Source: Pseudomonas putida (GTDB lineage: Bacteria > Pseudomonadota > Gammaproteobacteria > Pseudomonadales > Pseudomonadaceae). Taken from it: 64,000 nt of DNA. Below, piece by piece: positions 33,080-42,282 of the stretch (positions within the stretch are counted from its first letter, which is position 1; each line of letters starts with the position of its first letter). Where the stretch lies: positions 2,774,501 to 2,838,500 of the forward strand of contig NZ_CP016634.1 of the NCBI RefSeq assembly GCF_002741075.1, given 5' to 3'. The notes below the pieces were generated by a model. That model was not told the origin of the DNA, made no database searches, and was given only the letters and a program-made list of their open reading frames with translations. The translations under genes and the position numbers were made by a program.

Positions 33080-34249
33080 ATGCCTCTTTCCCTGATGATC
33101 CTGGCGCTCAGCGCCTTCGCCATCGGCACCACCGAGTTCGTCATCATGGGCCTGCTGCCGGATGTGGCGCAGGACCTGGGCGTGACCATCCCCGGTGCCG
33201 GCTGGCTGGTGACCGGCTACGCCCTGGGCGTGGCCATCGGCGCTCCGTTCATGGCCCTAGCTACCGCGCGCCTGCCACGCAAGGCAGCACTGGTGACGCT
33301 GATGGGCGTGTTCATCGTCGGCAATCTGCTGTGTGCAGTCGCCGCGGACTATGACCTGCTGATGTTCGCCCGGGTAGTGACCGCCCTGTGCCATGGTGCG
33401 TTCTTCGGCATCGGCTCGGTGGTCGCGGCCAGCCTGGTACCGGCCAATCGCCGCGCCTCGGCCGTGGCCCTGATGTTCACCGGTCTGACCCTGGCCAACG
33501 TGCTCGGCGTGCCCTTGGGTACCGCCCTGGGCCAGGCCGCCGGCTGGCGCTCGACCTTCTGGGCGGTCACCGCCATCGGCGTGATCGCACTGATCGGCCT
33601 GGTGCGTTACCTGCCGCTGCAGCACCAGGAAGAGAAAGTCGACATGCGCGCCGAGCTGGGCGCCCTCAAAGGGGCCGGCATCTGGTTATCGCTGAGCATG
33701 ACCGTGCTGTTCTCGGCCTCGATGTTCGCCCTGTTCACCTACGTGGCACCCCTGCTTGGCGATGTCACCGGCGTATCGCCCCGCGGCGTCACCTGGACCT
33801 TGCTGTTGATCGGCCTGGGCCTGACCGTGGGCAACATCCTCGGCGGCAAGCTCGCCGACCGCCGCCTGGGGGCCACCTTGGTGGGTGTGTTCGCCGCCAT
33901 GGCCGTGGTGTCCACAGCCCTGAGCTGGACCAGCACGGCCCTGGTGCCTGCCGAGATCACCCTGTTCCTCTGGGCCACAGCCGCCTTTGCCGCCGTGCCT
34001 GCCCTGCAGGTCAACGTGGTGACCTATGGCAAGGCCGCACCCAACCTGGTTTCGACCCTGAACATCGGCGCTTTCAACCTGGGCAACGCCCTGGGCGCCT
34101 GGGTCGGCGGCAGTGTCATCGCCCACGGCTTCGGCCTGACCCGCGTGCCCTTGGCCGCAGCGGTCCTGGCGGTACTGGCGCTGATCATCACCTTGATTAC
34201 CTTCAGCCAGCGCGGCGGCAATGCCGAACTGGCCACCGCTTCCAACTGA
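33080..34249 (+). CDS. pyeM: MFS efflux transporter (PyeM type)
   Basis: The 389-residue protein has twelve membrane helices of the drug:H+ antiporter-1 group. It opens LILALSAFAIGTTEFVIMGL and contains LVTGYALGVAIGAPFMAL and the loop motif GGKLADRRLG. It sits 13 bp after the ArsR repressor gene and 19 bp before the xenB-like gene, so the three form one operon. The exported compound is unknown. Confidence 0.87.
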   Translation: MPLSLMILALSAFAIGTTEFVIMGLLPDVAQDLGVTIPGAGWLVTGYALGVAIGAPFMALATARLPRKAALVTLMGVFIVGNLLCAVAADYDLLMFARVVTALCHGAFFGIGSVVAASLVPANRRASAVALMFTGLTLANVLGVPLGTALGQAAGWRSTFWAVTAIGVIALIGLVRYLPLQHQEEKVDMRAELGALKGAGIWLSLSMTVLFSASMFALFTYVAPLLGDVTGVSPRGVTWTLLLIGLGLTVGNILGGKLADRRLGATLVGVFAAMAVVSTALSWTSTALVPAEITLFLWATAAFAAVPALQVNVVTYGKAAPNLVSTLNIGAFNLGNALGAWVGGSVIAHGFGLTRVPLAAAVLAVLALIITLITFSQRGGNAELATASN

Positions 34250-34268
34250 CCCACGCGAGGCTACGCCA

Positions 34269-35318
34269 ATGACCACGCTTTTCGATCCGATCACCCTGGG
34301 CGACCTGCAACTGCCCAACCGCATCATCATGGCCCCGCTGACCCGGTGCCGCGCCGACGAAGGCCGGGTGCCCAACGCCCTGATGGCCGAGTACTACGTG
34401 CAGCGCGCCAGCGCCGGGCTGATCCTCAGTGAAGCCACCTCGGTGACGCCCATGGGCGTCGGCTACCCCGACACCCCCGGCATCTGGTCCGACGAACAGG
34501 TGCGCGGCTGGACCAATGTCACCAAGGCCGTGCACGGCGCGGGCGGACGTATCTTCCTGCAACTGTGGCACGTGGGGCGCATCTCCCACGCCAACTACCT
34601 CAACGGCGAGCTGCCGGTGGCCCCGAGTGCGATCCAACCCAAGGGCCACGTCAGCCTGATCCGCCCGATCACCGAGTACCCAACGCCGCGCGCCCTGGAG
34701 ACCGAAGAGATCGCCGACATCGTCGAGGCCTACCGCACCGGTGCCGAGAATGCCAAGGCTGCCGGTTTCGATGGCGTGGAGATCCACGGGGCCAACGGCT
34801 ACCTGCTCGACCAGTTCCTGCAAAGCAGCACTAACCAGCGTACCGACCGCTATGGCGGTTCTCTGGAAAACCGTGCGCGCCTGCTGCTGGAAGTGACCGA
34901 CGCGGCGATCGAGGTATGGGGCGCCAACCGCGTTGGCGTGCACCTGGCGCCACGGGCCGATGCCCATGACATGGGCGATGCCGACCGTGCCGAGACCTTC
35001 AGCTATGTCGCTCGGGAGTTGGGCAAGCGCGGTATCGCGTTCATCTGCTCGCGGGAGAAGGAAGCCGACGACAGCATCGGCCCACTGATCAAGGAAGCAT
35101 TCGGGGGCCCATACATCGTCAATGAGCGGTTCGACAAAGCCAGCGCCAATGCGGCACTGGCCAGCGGCAAGGCCGACGCGGTGGCCTTCGGTATTCCGTT
35201 CATCGCCAACCCCGACCTGCCCGCCCGCCTGGCCGCCGATGCGCCGCTGAACGAGCCGCACCCGGAGACCTTCTACGCCAAGGGGCCGGTGGGCTACATC
35301 GATTATCCGCGGATGTGA
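34269..35318 (+). CDS. xenB: Old yellow enzyme-family flavoprotein (xenobiotic reductase B-like)
   Basis: The 349-residue FMN-dependent NADPH ene-reductase has the TIM-barrel OYE features PLTRCRADEG, LQLWHVGRISH, VEIHGANGYLLDQFL and DRYGGSLENR. It reduces activated double bonds or nitrate esters of electrophiles. GAGG lies upstream of the ATG. Co-transcription with a repressor and an efflux pump suggests a response to reactive electrophiles. A long perfect hairpin follows. Confidence 0.9.
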   Translation: MTTLFDPITLGDLQLPNRIIMAPLTRCRADEGRVPNALMAEYYVQRASAGLILSEATSVTPMGVGYPDTPGIWSDEQVRGWTNVTKAVHGAGGRIFLQLWHVGRISHANYLNGELPVAPSAIQPKGHVSLIRPITEYPTPRALETEEIADIVEAYRTGAENAKAAGFDGVEIHGANGYLLDQFLQSSTNQRTDRYGGSLENRARLLLEVTDAAIEVWGANRVGVHLAPRADAHDMGDADRAETFSYVARELGKRGIAFICSREKEADDSIGPLIKEAFGGPYIVNERFDKASANAALASGKADAVAFGIPFIANPDLPARLAADAPLNEPHPETFYAKGPVGYIDYPRM

Positions 35319-35349
35319 TTCAAACGCCTGAGGCCGCTTTGCGGCCCTT

Positions 35350-35399
35350 TCGCGACACAAGGCCGCGCCTACCGATGTAGGCGCGGCCTTGTGTCGCGA
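35350..35399. repeat. Long perfect inverted repeat (23-bp stem)
   Basis: The 23 bases from 35350 and their exact inverse (35377-35399) are separated by CGAT. The core CGACACAAGGCCGCGCCTAC differs from the classic REP. A degenerate relative lies at 58970-59015. It sits between convergent genes and could end transcription in both directions. Confidence 0.8.
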
Positions 35400-35414
35400 G
35401 GGCTAGCAGCGTTG

Positions 35415-36239
35415 TCAGGGCCGGGCGTTGATCTGCTGCTGCAGGTTCTGGATCTGGCTCTGCAAGGTATTGAGATTGCGGGTCACCTGGCTGCGGAAGG
35501 CATCGAACTCCTGCACCGAGGCGCCACCGGCGCTGGGTGCCGGGCGGTTGTCGATCTGGCTCTTGAGCACCAGTACATCCTGCTCCAGGCTTTCGATCGC
35601 TGCACTCGGGTTGCCCTGTTTCTTCAGGCTCGCCACTTCGCTGCTCAGGCTCTTGAGCTGACCGTCGAGTTTGCCACCATCCAGCTGGCCGGACTTGAGC
35701 GCGGCCAACTCGCCATTCACCGCCTTGAGCTGTGCCTGCAACTGGCTCTGAAGCTCCGCCACAGCCTTTTGCTGTTCACGGGTATCGGCCAGCACCTGCT
35801 CCAGACGCTTGCCCAGATCCCCCGCCTGGCCCGCCACGCCTTGCTGCTGCTTGCTCTGCTCGGCCAGGCTCGCCTTCAACTGGCGGATCTGCAGTTTCAG
35901 GGCCTCGCTGCCGGTATTGACGCTGGACTCGCTGGCGTCGACCTTGCCGCTGATCGCCTGCAGGCGTCCGGCTGCTTCCTCGCTGATCCGGGCGAAGCTT
36001 TCCTGGGTCGCCACCAACTGCTGCTCCATCAGCGAGATCTGCTGAAAACTCCACCACCCCAGGCCCGCCAGGGCGATGACCGAGGCCCCAAGCAGTGCCC
36101 ACAACGGGCCCGTGCTGGCCGGACGCACGGCCTTGCGTCGGTTCTGCGCCACGTGCGCCGGGAGCAGTTCATCATCATCCGGGGTACCGGCACGCAGGCT
36201 CGGCACATCGTCGAAATTGTCGAAGGGGTCATTACGCAT
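35415..36239 (-). CDS. Membrane-anchored coiled-coil protein of unknown function
   Basis: The 274-residue protein has a cytoplasmic N-tail (about 45 residues), one membrane helix (LWALLGASVIALAGLGWWSF), then an extracytoplasmic region. That region is almost entirely heptad-rich, with Gln/Ser/Leu coiled coil (EQQLVATQESFARISEEA ... LQSQIQNLQQQINA). No enzymatic motif was seen. It resembles envelope tethers or division/peptidoglycan-linked coiled-coil proteins only in layout. The ATG at 36239 is used rather than an upstream one nine codons earlier. Confidence 0.75.
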   Translation of the reverse strand: MRNDPFDNFDDVPSLRAGTPDDDELLPAHVAQNRRKAVRPASTGPLWALLGASVIALAGLGWWSFQQISLMEQQLVATQESFARISEEAAGRLQAISGKVDASESSVNTGSEALKLQIRQLKASLAEQSKQQQGVAGQAGDLGKRLEQVLADTREQQKAVAELQSQLQAQLKAVNGELAALKSGQLDGGKLDGQLKSLSSEVASLKKQGNPSAAIESLEQDVLVLKSQIDNRPAPSAGGASVQEFDAFRSQVTRNLNTLQSQIQNLQQQINARP

Positions 36240-36326
36240 GGAGGCTTTCAACCACAGTAATAGCAAAGAGGCATGAGTATAAACCGCCTAAGCGGCGCAC
36301 TGATGACCATTATCCACGCCCGGGGT

Positions 36327-37322
36327 TCACTGCTGGCCGGGCACGTTCTTCCACCAGGCGCAGAATTCATCCAGCGCGGTCCACAGGCTGACCTTGGGTC
36401 GATAGTCCAGGTGTTGTCGCGCGCGGCTGATATCCAGGGTGAAATCCTTGCTCATCATCTGCGCGCCCAGGCGCGACAGGGCCGGTTGTGGGCGGCCAGG
36501 CCACAGCAGGCAGGCGGCTTCGTTCAATGCGCCCAGGCTGTAGGCCAGGCCATAGCCACGGTAGCGGGTGACCTGGGGCAGTTGCATCTGGCGCATCACG
36601 TAATTGATCACATCCCAAAGCGGCAGCGGCTGACCGTTGCTGATGTTGTAGGCCTGGCCGAGCGCCTGTTCGTCGGCGAACAGGGCACCGAGCAAGGCTT
36701 CGTTGAGGTTGTGCACACTGGTGAAGTCGACCTTGTTCAAGCCATTGCCGATGATTGCCAGGCGGCGTTTGCGCTGCAGTTGCATCAGCCTCGGGAAGAA
36801 CGCCGCATCGCCCGCGCCGGTGACCCGTTGCGGCCGCAAGGCCAGCACTTCCAGGCCGAACTCCTGGGCGCCGAAGACCTTCTGTTCGGCCAGGCGCTTG
36901 GTGGTCGCGTAGTGGTCATGAAAGCGGCGAGGCAACGGCTCCTCACGAATGTCCAGGCGCGAGGAACCATTGAAGTACACCGACGGCGACGACAGGTGCA
37001 CCAGGCGCCGCACGTGTTCCTTCAAACACCCCTCGACCACGTTCTCGGTGACCACCACGTTGCCCTGGTGAAAATCCTGGTAACGGCCCCAGTGACCGGT
37101 GGCGCCAGCGCAATGGACCACGGCATCGACACCCTGGCACAGCCGCCGGGCCAGCTCGGCATCGCCCAGGTCGCCAGGGATGAACTGGGCCCCGCGCTTG
37201 ACCAGGTGCTCCACGCCCTCGGCGCGCCGTCCATTGACCCGCACCTCCATGCCCTGCTCCAGGGCAAAGCGCGCAAAGCGCCCGCCGATGAAGCCGCTCG
37301 CACCGGTGACCAGAATTCGCAT
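36327..37322 (-). CDS. NAD(P)-dependent epimerase/3-beta-HSD-like extended SDR
   Basis: The 331-residue extended short-chain dehydrogenase has the nucleotide motif GASGFIGGRFAR at residues 7-18 and the active-site Ser in HLSSPSVYF. The YxxxK motif is YATTK around residue 140. The 3-beta-hydroxysteroid dehydrogenase/isomerase-like region follows (AYNISNGQPLPLWDVINYV). The substrate may be a sterol-like or sugar alcohol. It stands between a coiled-coil protein and argP; close spacing suggests its own transcript. Confidence 0.83.
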   Translation of the reverse strand: MRILVTGASGFIGGRFARFALEQGMEVRVNGRRAEGVEHLVKRGAQFIPGDLGDAELARRLCQGVDAVVHCAGATGHWGRYQDFHQGNVVVTENVVEGCLKEHVRRLVHLSSPSVYFNGSSRLDIREEPLPRRFHDHYATTKRLAEQKVFGAQEFGLEVLALRPQRVTGAGDAAFFPRLMQLQRKRRLAIIGNGLNKVDFTSVHNLNEALLGALFADEQALGQAYNISNGQPLPLWDVINYVMRQMQLPQVTRYRGYGLAYSLGALNEAACLLWPGRPQPALSRLGAQMMSKDFTLDISRARQHLDYRPKVSLWTALDEFCAWWKNVPGQQ

Positions 37323-37371
37323 GTAACACTCCGCCTTGCCAGATTACAGATGCAGCTGACGTCGCCCGCGC

Positions 37372-38262
37372 CTACAAGGGCACCAGCCAGCTCGATGCGG
37401 TCTGACGCAGGTGCTCGGTCAACTGAGCGAGCAACTGCCCGCCATTGCGCCAATGATGCCAGTACAACGGCACGTCGATGGGGGTATCGGTGCAGATTTC
37501 CACCAACTGCCCGCTGGCCAGTTGCTCGCGGGCCTGCAGCTCAGGCACCAGGCCCCAGCCCACGCCAGCCTCGGTCATACGCAGAAAACCTTCGGATGAA
37601 GGACACAGGTGGTACAGGAAACTGCCCTCGATCCCCAGCGAAGCCAGGTAGCGGTGTTGCAGGAAATCATCCGGCCCGTACACCACCGCGGGGATGCGCG
37701 CCAGGCGACGCGCCTCGAAGCCCTGGGCAAAATGCCGGGCCATGAACGCAGGGCTTGCCAACGCCCGGTAGCGCATGGCTCCCAACAGCAGGCTGCGCGC
37801 GCCGGCCACCGGCCGCTCGCTGCCACATAGACAGGCCGCCACTTCGCCCGCGCGCATGCGCTTGAGACCGACCTCCTGGTCTTCGACCACCAGATCGAGC
37901 AAGACCTGCTGCCCCGCGCAGAAATCCCCCACCGCACCGGCCCACCAGGTCGCCAGGCTGTCGGCATTGAGGGCAATGCGCAGGCGCTCCGGCAGGCCTT
38001 CTTCATCCAATGCCGGCACCTGGCGCTGCAGGTCACGTTCGAGCAGGCGTACCTGCTGCACATGGTTGAGCAATTGGCGGCCCACCTCAGTGGGGCTTGG
38101 GGGTGTGGCCCGCACCAACACGGGCTGGCCGACCCGCGCCTCAAGCAACTTGATGCGCTGGGAAATGGCCGATTGCGACAGGCCCAGTACCTGGGCGGCA
38201 CGTTCAAAACCGCCTTGTTCGATGACGGCAGCGAGGGCGGCGAGCAGCTTGTAGTCGAACAT
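37372..38262 (-). CDS. argP: LysR-family regulator of the ArgP/LysG type
   Basis: The 296-residue LysR-type activator has the N-terminal HTH (AVIEQGGFERAAQVLGLSQS) and the effector domain of the ArgP/IciA/LysG group. This group senses basic amino acids and activates the divergent exporter. The ATG at 38262 matches the family start MFDYKLLAALAAV; 29 upstream codons are ignored. The adjacent divergent lysE-like gene is its expected target. Confidence 0.9.
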   Translation of the reverse strand: MFDYKLLAALAAVIEQGGFERAAQVLGLSQSAISQRIKLLEARVGQPVLVRATPPSPTEVGRQLLNHVQQVRLLERDLQRQVPALDEEGLPERLRIALNADSLATWWAGAVGDFCAGQQVLLDLVVEDQEVGLKRMRAGEVAACLCGSERPVAGARSLLLGAMRYRALASPAFMARHFAQGFEARRLARIPAVVYGPDDFLQHRYLASLGIEGSFLYHLCPSSEGFLRMTEAGVGWGLVPELQAREQLASGQLVEICTDTPIDVPLYWHHWRNGGQLLAQLTEHLRQTASSWLVPL

Positions 38263-38387
38263 CGATTTCTCTAATGCCAGATCAGCTTTATTTGTTTTTC
38301 TTATACAGGGCATTTCCTCACAATGGCCAGCATCTTCTTTGGCAATCAACGTCGGCGCTTGGTCGGCGTCAGTGGAGTGTTCCTGTT

Positions 38388-38987
38388 ATGTGGCAAAGCT
38401 ATCTGAACGGCATGCTGGTGGCCTTCGGCCTGATCATGGCCATCGGCGCACAGAATGCCTTCGTCCTGGCCCAGAGCCTGCGGCGCGAGCATCACCTGCC
38501 GGTGGCTGCGCTGTGCATCGTCTGCGATGCCATCTTGGTAGCCGCCGGGGTGTTCGGCCTGGCCACGGTGCTGGCCCACAACCCTACCCTGCTGGCGGTC
38601 GCGCGCTGGGGCGGCGCGGTGTTCCTGATCTGGTACGGCGCCAAGGCACTGCGTAGCGCGTGCTCCAAGCAGAGCCTTCAACATCAGGAAGGCCAGGGTA
38701 TGCGCTCGCGTCGCGCGGTGCTGCTCAGCGCCCTGGCAGTGACCCTGCTCAACCCGCACGTCTACCTCGATACCGTCCTGCTGATCGGCTCGCTGGGGGC
38801 CCAGCAGAGCGTGCCAGGCGCCTACGTCGCCGGTGCCGCCAGCGCCTCGCTGGTGTGGTTCTCGACCCTGGCCCTCGGTGCGGCCTGGCTCGCCCCCTGG
38901 CTGGCCCGCCCGACTACCTGGCGCCTGCTGGACCTGATGGTGGCGGTGATGATGTTCGCCGTGGCCGCCCAATTGATCTTCACCTGA
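38388..38987 (+). CDS. argO: LysE/ArgO-family basic amino acid exporter
   Basis: The 199-residue inner-membrane exporter of the LysE family has about six helices. It opens YLNGMLVAFGLIMAIGAQNAF with the family motif GAQNAFVL, and TLLNPHVYLDT in the middle. It exports arginine or lysine. It is divergent from its likely activator ArgP, with 125 bp between them, where LysR-type sites are expected. The name argO is by family. Confidence 0.88.
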   Translation: MWQSYLNGMLVAFGLIMAIGAQNAFVLAQSLRREHHLPVAALCIVCDAILVAAGVFGLATVLAHNPTLLAVARWGGAVFLIWYGAKALRSACSKQSLQHQEGQGMRSRRAVLLSALAVTLLNPHVYLDTVLLIGSLGAQQSVPGAYVAGAASASLVWFSTLALGAAWLAPWLARPTTWRLLDLMVAVMMFAVAAQLIFT

Positions 38988-39188
38988 CAGCAGCATTGCC
39001 CATCCGTCAGCCAGGTTTGAGCACATGGGAACCTCTATTCCCTATGTTTGTTGCGTGGTTATGCGCAAGGGCCGGTGCTATGATCCAGCCCTTGCGTCGC
39101 AAAGCGTGCCAAACGCGCTGACGCACATCGGGCCGCCCGTGATCGGCCTTGCGCAAACCGCGAACAGACCTGAATCAGGAGATCCACC

Positions 39189-39785
39189 ATGGCTTTTGAA
39201 TTGCCGCCGCTGCCGTACGCCCACGATGCCCTGCAGCCGCACATCTCCAAGGAAACCCTGGAGTATCACCACGACAAGCACCACAACACCTATGTCGTGA
39301 ACCTGAACAATCTGGTCCCTGGCACCGAATTCGAGGGCAAGTCCCTGGAAGACATCGTCAAGACCTCCTCGGGTGGCATCTTCAACAATGCCGCTCAAGT
39401 CTGGAACCACACCTTCTACTGGAACTGCCTGTCGCCAAACGGCGGCGGCCAGCCGACCGGCGCCCTGGCCGATGCCATCACCAAGGCTTTCGGTTCCTTC
39501 GACAAGTTCAAGGAAGAGTTCACCAAGACTTCCGTCGGCACCTTCGGTTCCGGCTGGGGCTGGCTGGTGAAGAAGGCCGACGGTTCCCTGGCCCTGGCCA
39601 GCACCATCGGCGCCGGCTGCCCGCTGACCAGCGGCGACACCCCGCTGCTGACCTGCGACGTCTGGGAGCACGCCTACTACATCGACTACCGCAACCTGCG
39701 TCCTAAGTACGTCGAGGCGTTCTGGAACCTGGTCAACTGGGCCTTCGTGGCCGAGCAGTTCGAAGGCAAGACCTTCAAGGCCTGA
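39189..39785 (+). CDS. sodB: Iron superoxide dismutase
   Basis: SodB converts superoxide to oxygen and hydrogen peroxide in the cytoplasm. The 198-residue protein has Fe ligands His in [13 protein letters not shown] and in [11 protein letters not shown], then Asp and His in [14 protein letters not shown]. Fe-type signatures ([18 protein letters not shown]) separate it from Mn-SOD. A strong terminator follows 22 bp after the stop. AGGAG precedes the ATG. In PAO1 it is also next to bifA. Confidence 0.97.
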   Translation: MAFELPPLPYAHDALQPHISKETLEYHHDKHHNTYVVNLNNLVPGTEFEGKSLEDIVKTSSGGIFNNAAQVWNHTFYWNCLSPNGGGQPTGALADAITKAFGSFDKFKEEFTKTSVGTFGSGWGWLVKKADGSLALASTIGAGCPLTSGDTPLLTCDVWEHAYYIDYRNLRPKYVEAFWNLVNWAFVAEQFEGKTFKA

Positions 39786-39806
39786 AGCCTGGGTAACCTT
39801 CGATCC

Positions 39807-39841
39807 AAAAAAATCCGACGCTCATGCGTCGGATTTTTTTT
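39807..39841. terminator. Terminator of sodB
   Basis: AAAAAAATCCGACGC-TCAT-GCGTCGGATTTTTTT is a perfect 15-bp stem with A and T tracts. Confidence 0.92.
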
Positions 39842-40091
39842 GCGCAGGATTTGCCAACGGCGCGCCTTGCACGTAAACCCACCTCGCCGGCCCTTGCCCC
39901 CACCCGATAGCGCGCTAACATCAATCATCTGGAAAGTTGATACCGCGCACTCAAGTCGCCAGTCCTTAAAACCGATATATTGACAACGACAGGATGAATG
40001 ACGGCCTTCACCTGCCGCGACAATCAGTCGATAGTGTATTGCCAAGGGTAATGGCAAAATAATGGCGCGCGCATGGATTAAGGAAACCCCA

Positions 40092-42143
40092 TTGAAGCTG
40101 GAATTTCGGAACAGCTTGTCGGTCAAGTTGCTCAGGGTCGTGCTGCTCTCGGCGCTGGCTGTCGGCGTCGTCCTCAGCTGTGCGCAGATCGTCTATGACG
40201 CCTACAAGACCCGTCAGTCCGTCAACCACGATGCCCAACGCATCCTCGACATGTTCCGCGACCCGTCTACCCAGGCGGTCTACAGCCTTGACCGGGAGAT
40301 GGGCATGCAGGTCATGGAAGGCCTGTTCCAGGATGCTTCCGTGCGCGCGGCTTCCATCGGCCACCCCAACGAGACCATGCTCGCGGAAAAGTCCCGGCCG
40401 CTACAGGACATGCCTGCGCGCTGGCTCACCGACCTGATCCTCGGCCAGGAACGCACCTTCACCACCCAGCTGGTCGGCCGGGGCCCCTACAGCGAATACT
40501 ACGGTGACCTGAGCATCACCCTGGACACCGCCACCTATGGCGAAGGCTTTCTGATCAACGCGGTGATCATCTTCGTCTCTGGCGTACTGCGTGCGCTGGC
40601 CATGGGCCTGGTGTTGTATCTGGTCTATCACTGGCTGCTGACCAAACCGTTGTCCAAGCTCATCGAGCACCTCACCCAGATCAATCCCGACCGTCCCAGC
40701 CAGCACGAGATCCCGCTGCTCAAGGGCCACGAGAAGAACGAGCTGGGGCTTTGGGTCAACACCGCCAACCAGTTGCTGGCCTCCATCGAACGCAACACCC
40801 ACCTGCGTCACGAAGCCGAAAACAGCCTGCAACGCATGGCCCAGTACGACTTCCTCACCGGACTGCCCAACCGCCAGCAGTTGCAACAGCAACTGGACAA
40901 GATCCTCGTCGATGGCGGCCGCCTGCAGCGCCGGGTCGCGGTGCTGTGCGTGGGGCTGGATGACTTCAAGGGCATCAACGAGCAATTCAGCTACCAGGTC
41001 GGCGACCAACTGCTGCTGGCCCTGGCTGATCGCCTGCGCGCCCACAGCGGCCGCCTGGGCGCCCTGGCGCGGCTCGGTGGCGACCAGTTCGCCCTGGTCC
41101 AAGCCGACATCGAACAGCCCTACGAGGCCGCCGAGCTTGCCCAGAGCATCCTCGACGACCTGGAAATGCCCTTCCCACTGGATCACCAGAACATCCGCCT
41201 GCGCGCCACCATCGGCATCACTTTGTTCCCCGAAGATGGCGACAGCACCGAAAAACTGCTGCAAAAAGCCGAGCAGACCATGACCTTGGCCAAGGCCCGC
41301 TCCCGCAACCGCTACCAGTTTTATATCGCGAGCGTCGACAGCGAGATGCGCCGGCGCCGCGAGCTGGAAAAAGACCTGCGCGAAGCCCTGCCGCGCAACC
41401 AGCTGTACCTGGTGTACCAACCCCAAATCAGCTACCGCGATCATCGCGTGGTCGGCGTCGAGGCCCTGCTGCGCTGGCAGCACCCGGAACTGGGCATGGT
41501 GCCGCCCGATCAGTTCATCCCCCTGGCCGAGCAGAACGGCAGCATCATCGGCATTGGCGAGTGGGTGCTCGACCAGGCCTGCCGCCAACTGCGCGAATGG
41601 CACGACCTGGGCTTCAGCGACCTGCGCATGGCCGTCAACCTGTCCACCGTGCAGTTGCACCACAGTGAATTGCCACGGGTGGTCAACAATCTGTTGCAGA
41701 TCTACCGCCTGCCACCACGCAGCCTGGAGCTGGAGGTGACCGAGACCGGCCTGATGGAAGACATCAGCACCGCCGCCCAGCACTTGCTGAGCCTTCGTCG
41801 CTCCGGGGCGCTGATCGCCATCGATGACTTCGGTACCGGCTACTCCTCGCTCAGTTATCTGAAGTCGTTGCCGCTGGACAAGATCAAGATCGACAAGAGC
41901 TTCGTCCAGGACCTGCTGGACGACGATGACGACGCCACCATCGTCCGGGCTGTTATCCAGCTGGGCAAGAGCCTGGGCATGCAGGTGATCGCCGAAGGCG
42001 TGGAAACCGCCGAGCAGGAAGCCTACATCATCGCCCAAGGCTGCCATGAGGGGCAGGGTTATCACTACAGCAAGCCGCTGTCGGCTCGCGAACTGACGGC
42101 GTTCCTCAAACACGCGCAGCGCAACCAAGTCACAGCGTTCTGA
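40092..42143 (+). CDS. bifA: c-di-GMP phosphodiesterase BifA (degenerate GGDEF, active-type EAL)
   Basis: The 683-residue inner-membrane protein has two helices flanking a short periplasmic region and a HAMP-like part. A GGDEF domain carries the degenerate site GGDQF (about residue 330), and the C-terminal EAL domain is intact. EAL motifs EALLRW, ETGLMED and DDFGTGYSSLSYLKSLPL all look catalytic. BifA lowers c-di-GMP and affects swarming, biofilm dispersal and motility. The TTG at 40092 is preferred (AAGGA 7 bases upstream, protein MKLEFRNSLSVKLL); an ATG at 40062 would add ten residues without a ribosome site. The place after sodB matches PAO1. Confidence 0.93.
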   Translation: MKLEFRNSLSVKLLRVVLLSALAVGVVLSCAQIVYDAYKTRQSVNHDAQRILDMFRDPSTQAVYSLDREMGMQVMEGLFQDASVRAASIGHPNETMLAEKSRPLQDMPARWLTDLILGQERTFTTQLVGRGPYSEYYGDLSITLDTATYGEGFLINAVIIFVSGVLRALAMGLVLYLVYHWLLTKPLSKLIEHLTQINPDRPSQHEIPLLKGHEKNELGLWVNTANQLLASIERNTHLRHEAENSLQRMAQYDFLTGLPNRQQLQQQLDKILVDGGRLQRRVAVLCVGLDDFKGINEQFSYQVGDQLLLALADRLRAHSGRLGALARLGGDQFALVQADIEQPYEAAELAQSILDDLEMPFPLDHQNIRLRATIGITLFPEDGDSTEKLLQKAEQTMTLAKARSRNRYQFYIASVDSEMRRRRELEKDLREALPRNQLYLVYQPQISYRDHRVVGVEALLRWQHPELGMVPPDQFIPLAEQNGSIIGIGEWVLDQACRQLREWHDLGFSDLRMAVNLSTVQLHHSELPRVVNNLLQIYRLPPRSLELEVTETGLMEDISTAAQHLLSLRRSGALIAIDDFGTGYSSLSYLKSLPLDKIKIDKSFVQDLLDDDDDATIVRAVIQLGKSLGMQVIAEGVETAEQEAYIIAQGCHEGQGYHYSKPLSARELTAFLKHAQRNQVTAF

Positions 42144-42210
42144 TACCCGCCACCACACAATTGCGAAAGCGACCCTTGCGCATCATTCGCGCACATGCCC
42201 CTTTACACAA

Positions 42211-42229
42211 AATGCAAATCTTTCGCATT
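42211..42229. promoter_or_regulatory. Palindrome upstream of the first imelysin gene
   Basis: AATGCAAATCTTTCGCATT is an imperfect 19-bp palindrome 54 bp before the start codon. The size and place suit a Fur site, and this locus is iron-responsive in P. aeruginosa (from memory). Direct agreement with the Fur consensus is poor (7 of 19), so it could be another operator. Confidence 0.3.
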
Positions 42230-42282
42230 ATGTTGCGGTTTCGCAGCCACACTGTCCAACCACACGACGCAGGATACCCACA

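Noticed and set aside
39051..39084. Promoter TTGCGT ... TATGAT before sodB
   Set aside because: The spacer is 22 bp; the -10 may be real but the -35 is not supported.
40401..42158. 585-codon minus-strand frame over bifA
   Set aside because: Antisense shadow of a gene with complete EAL motifs.
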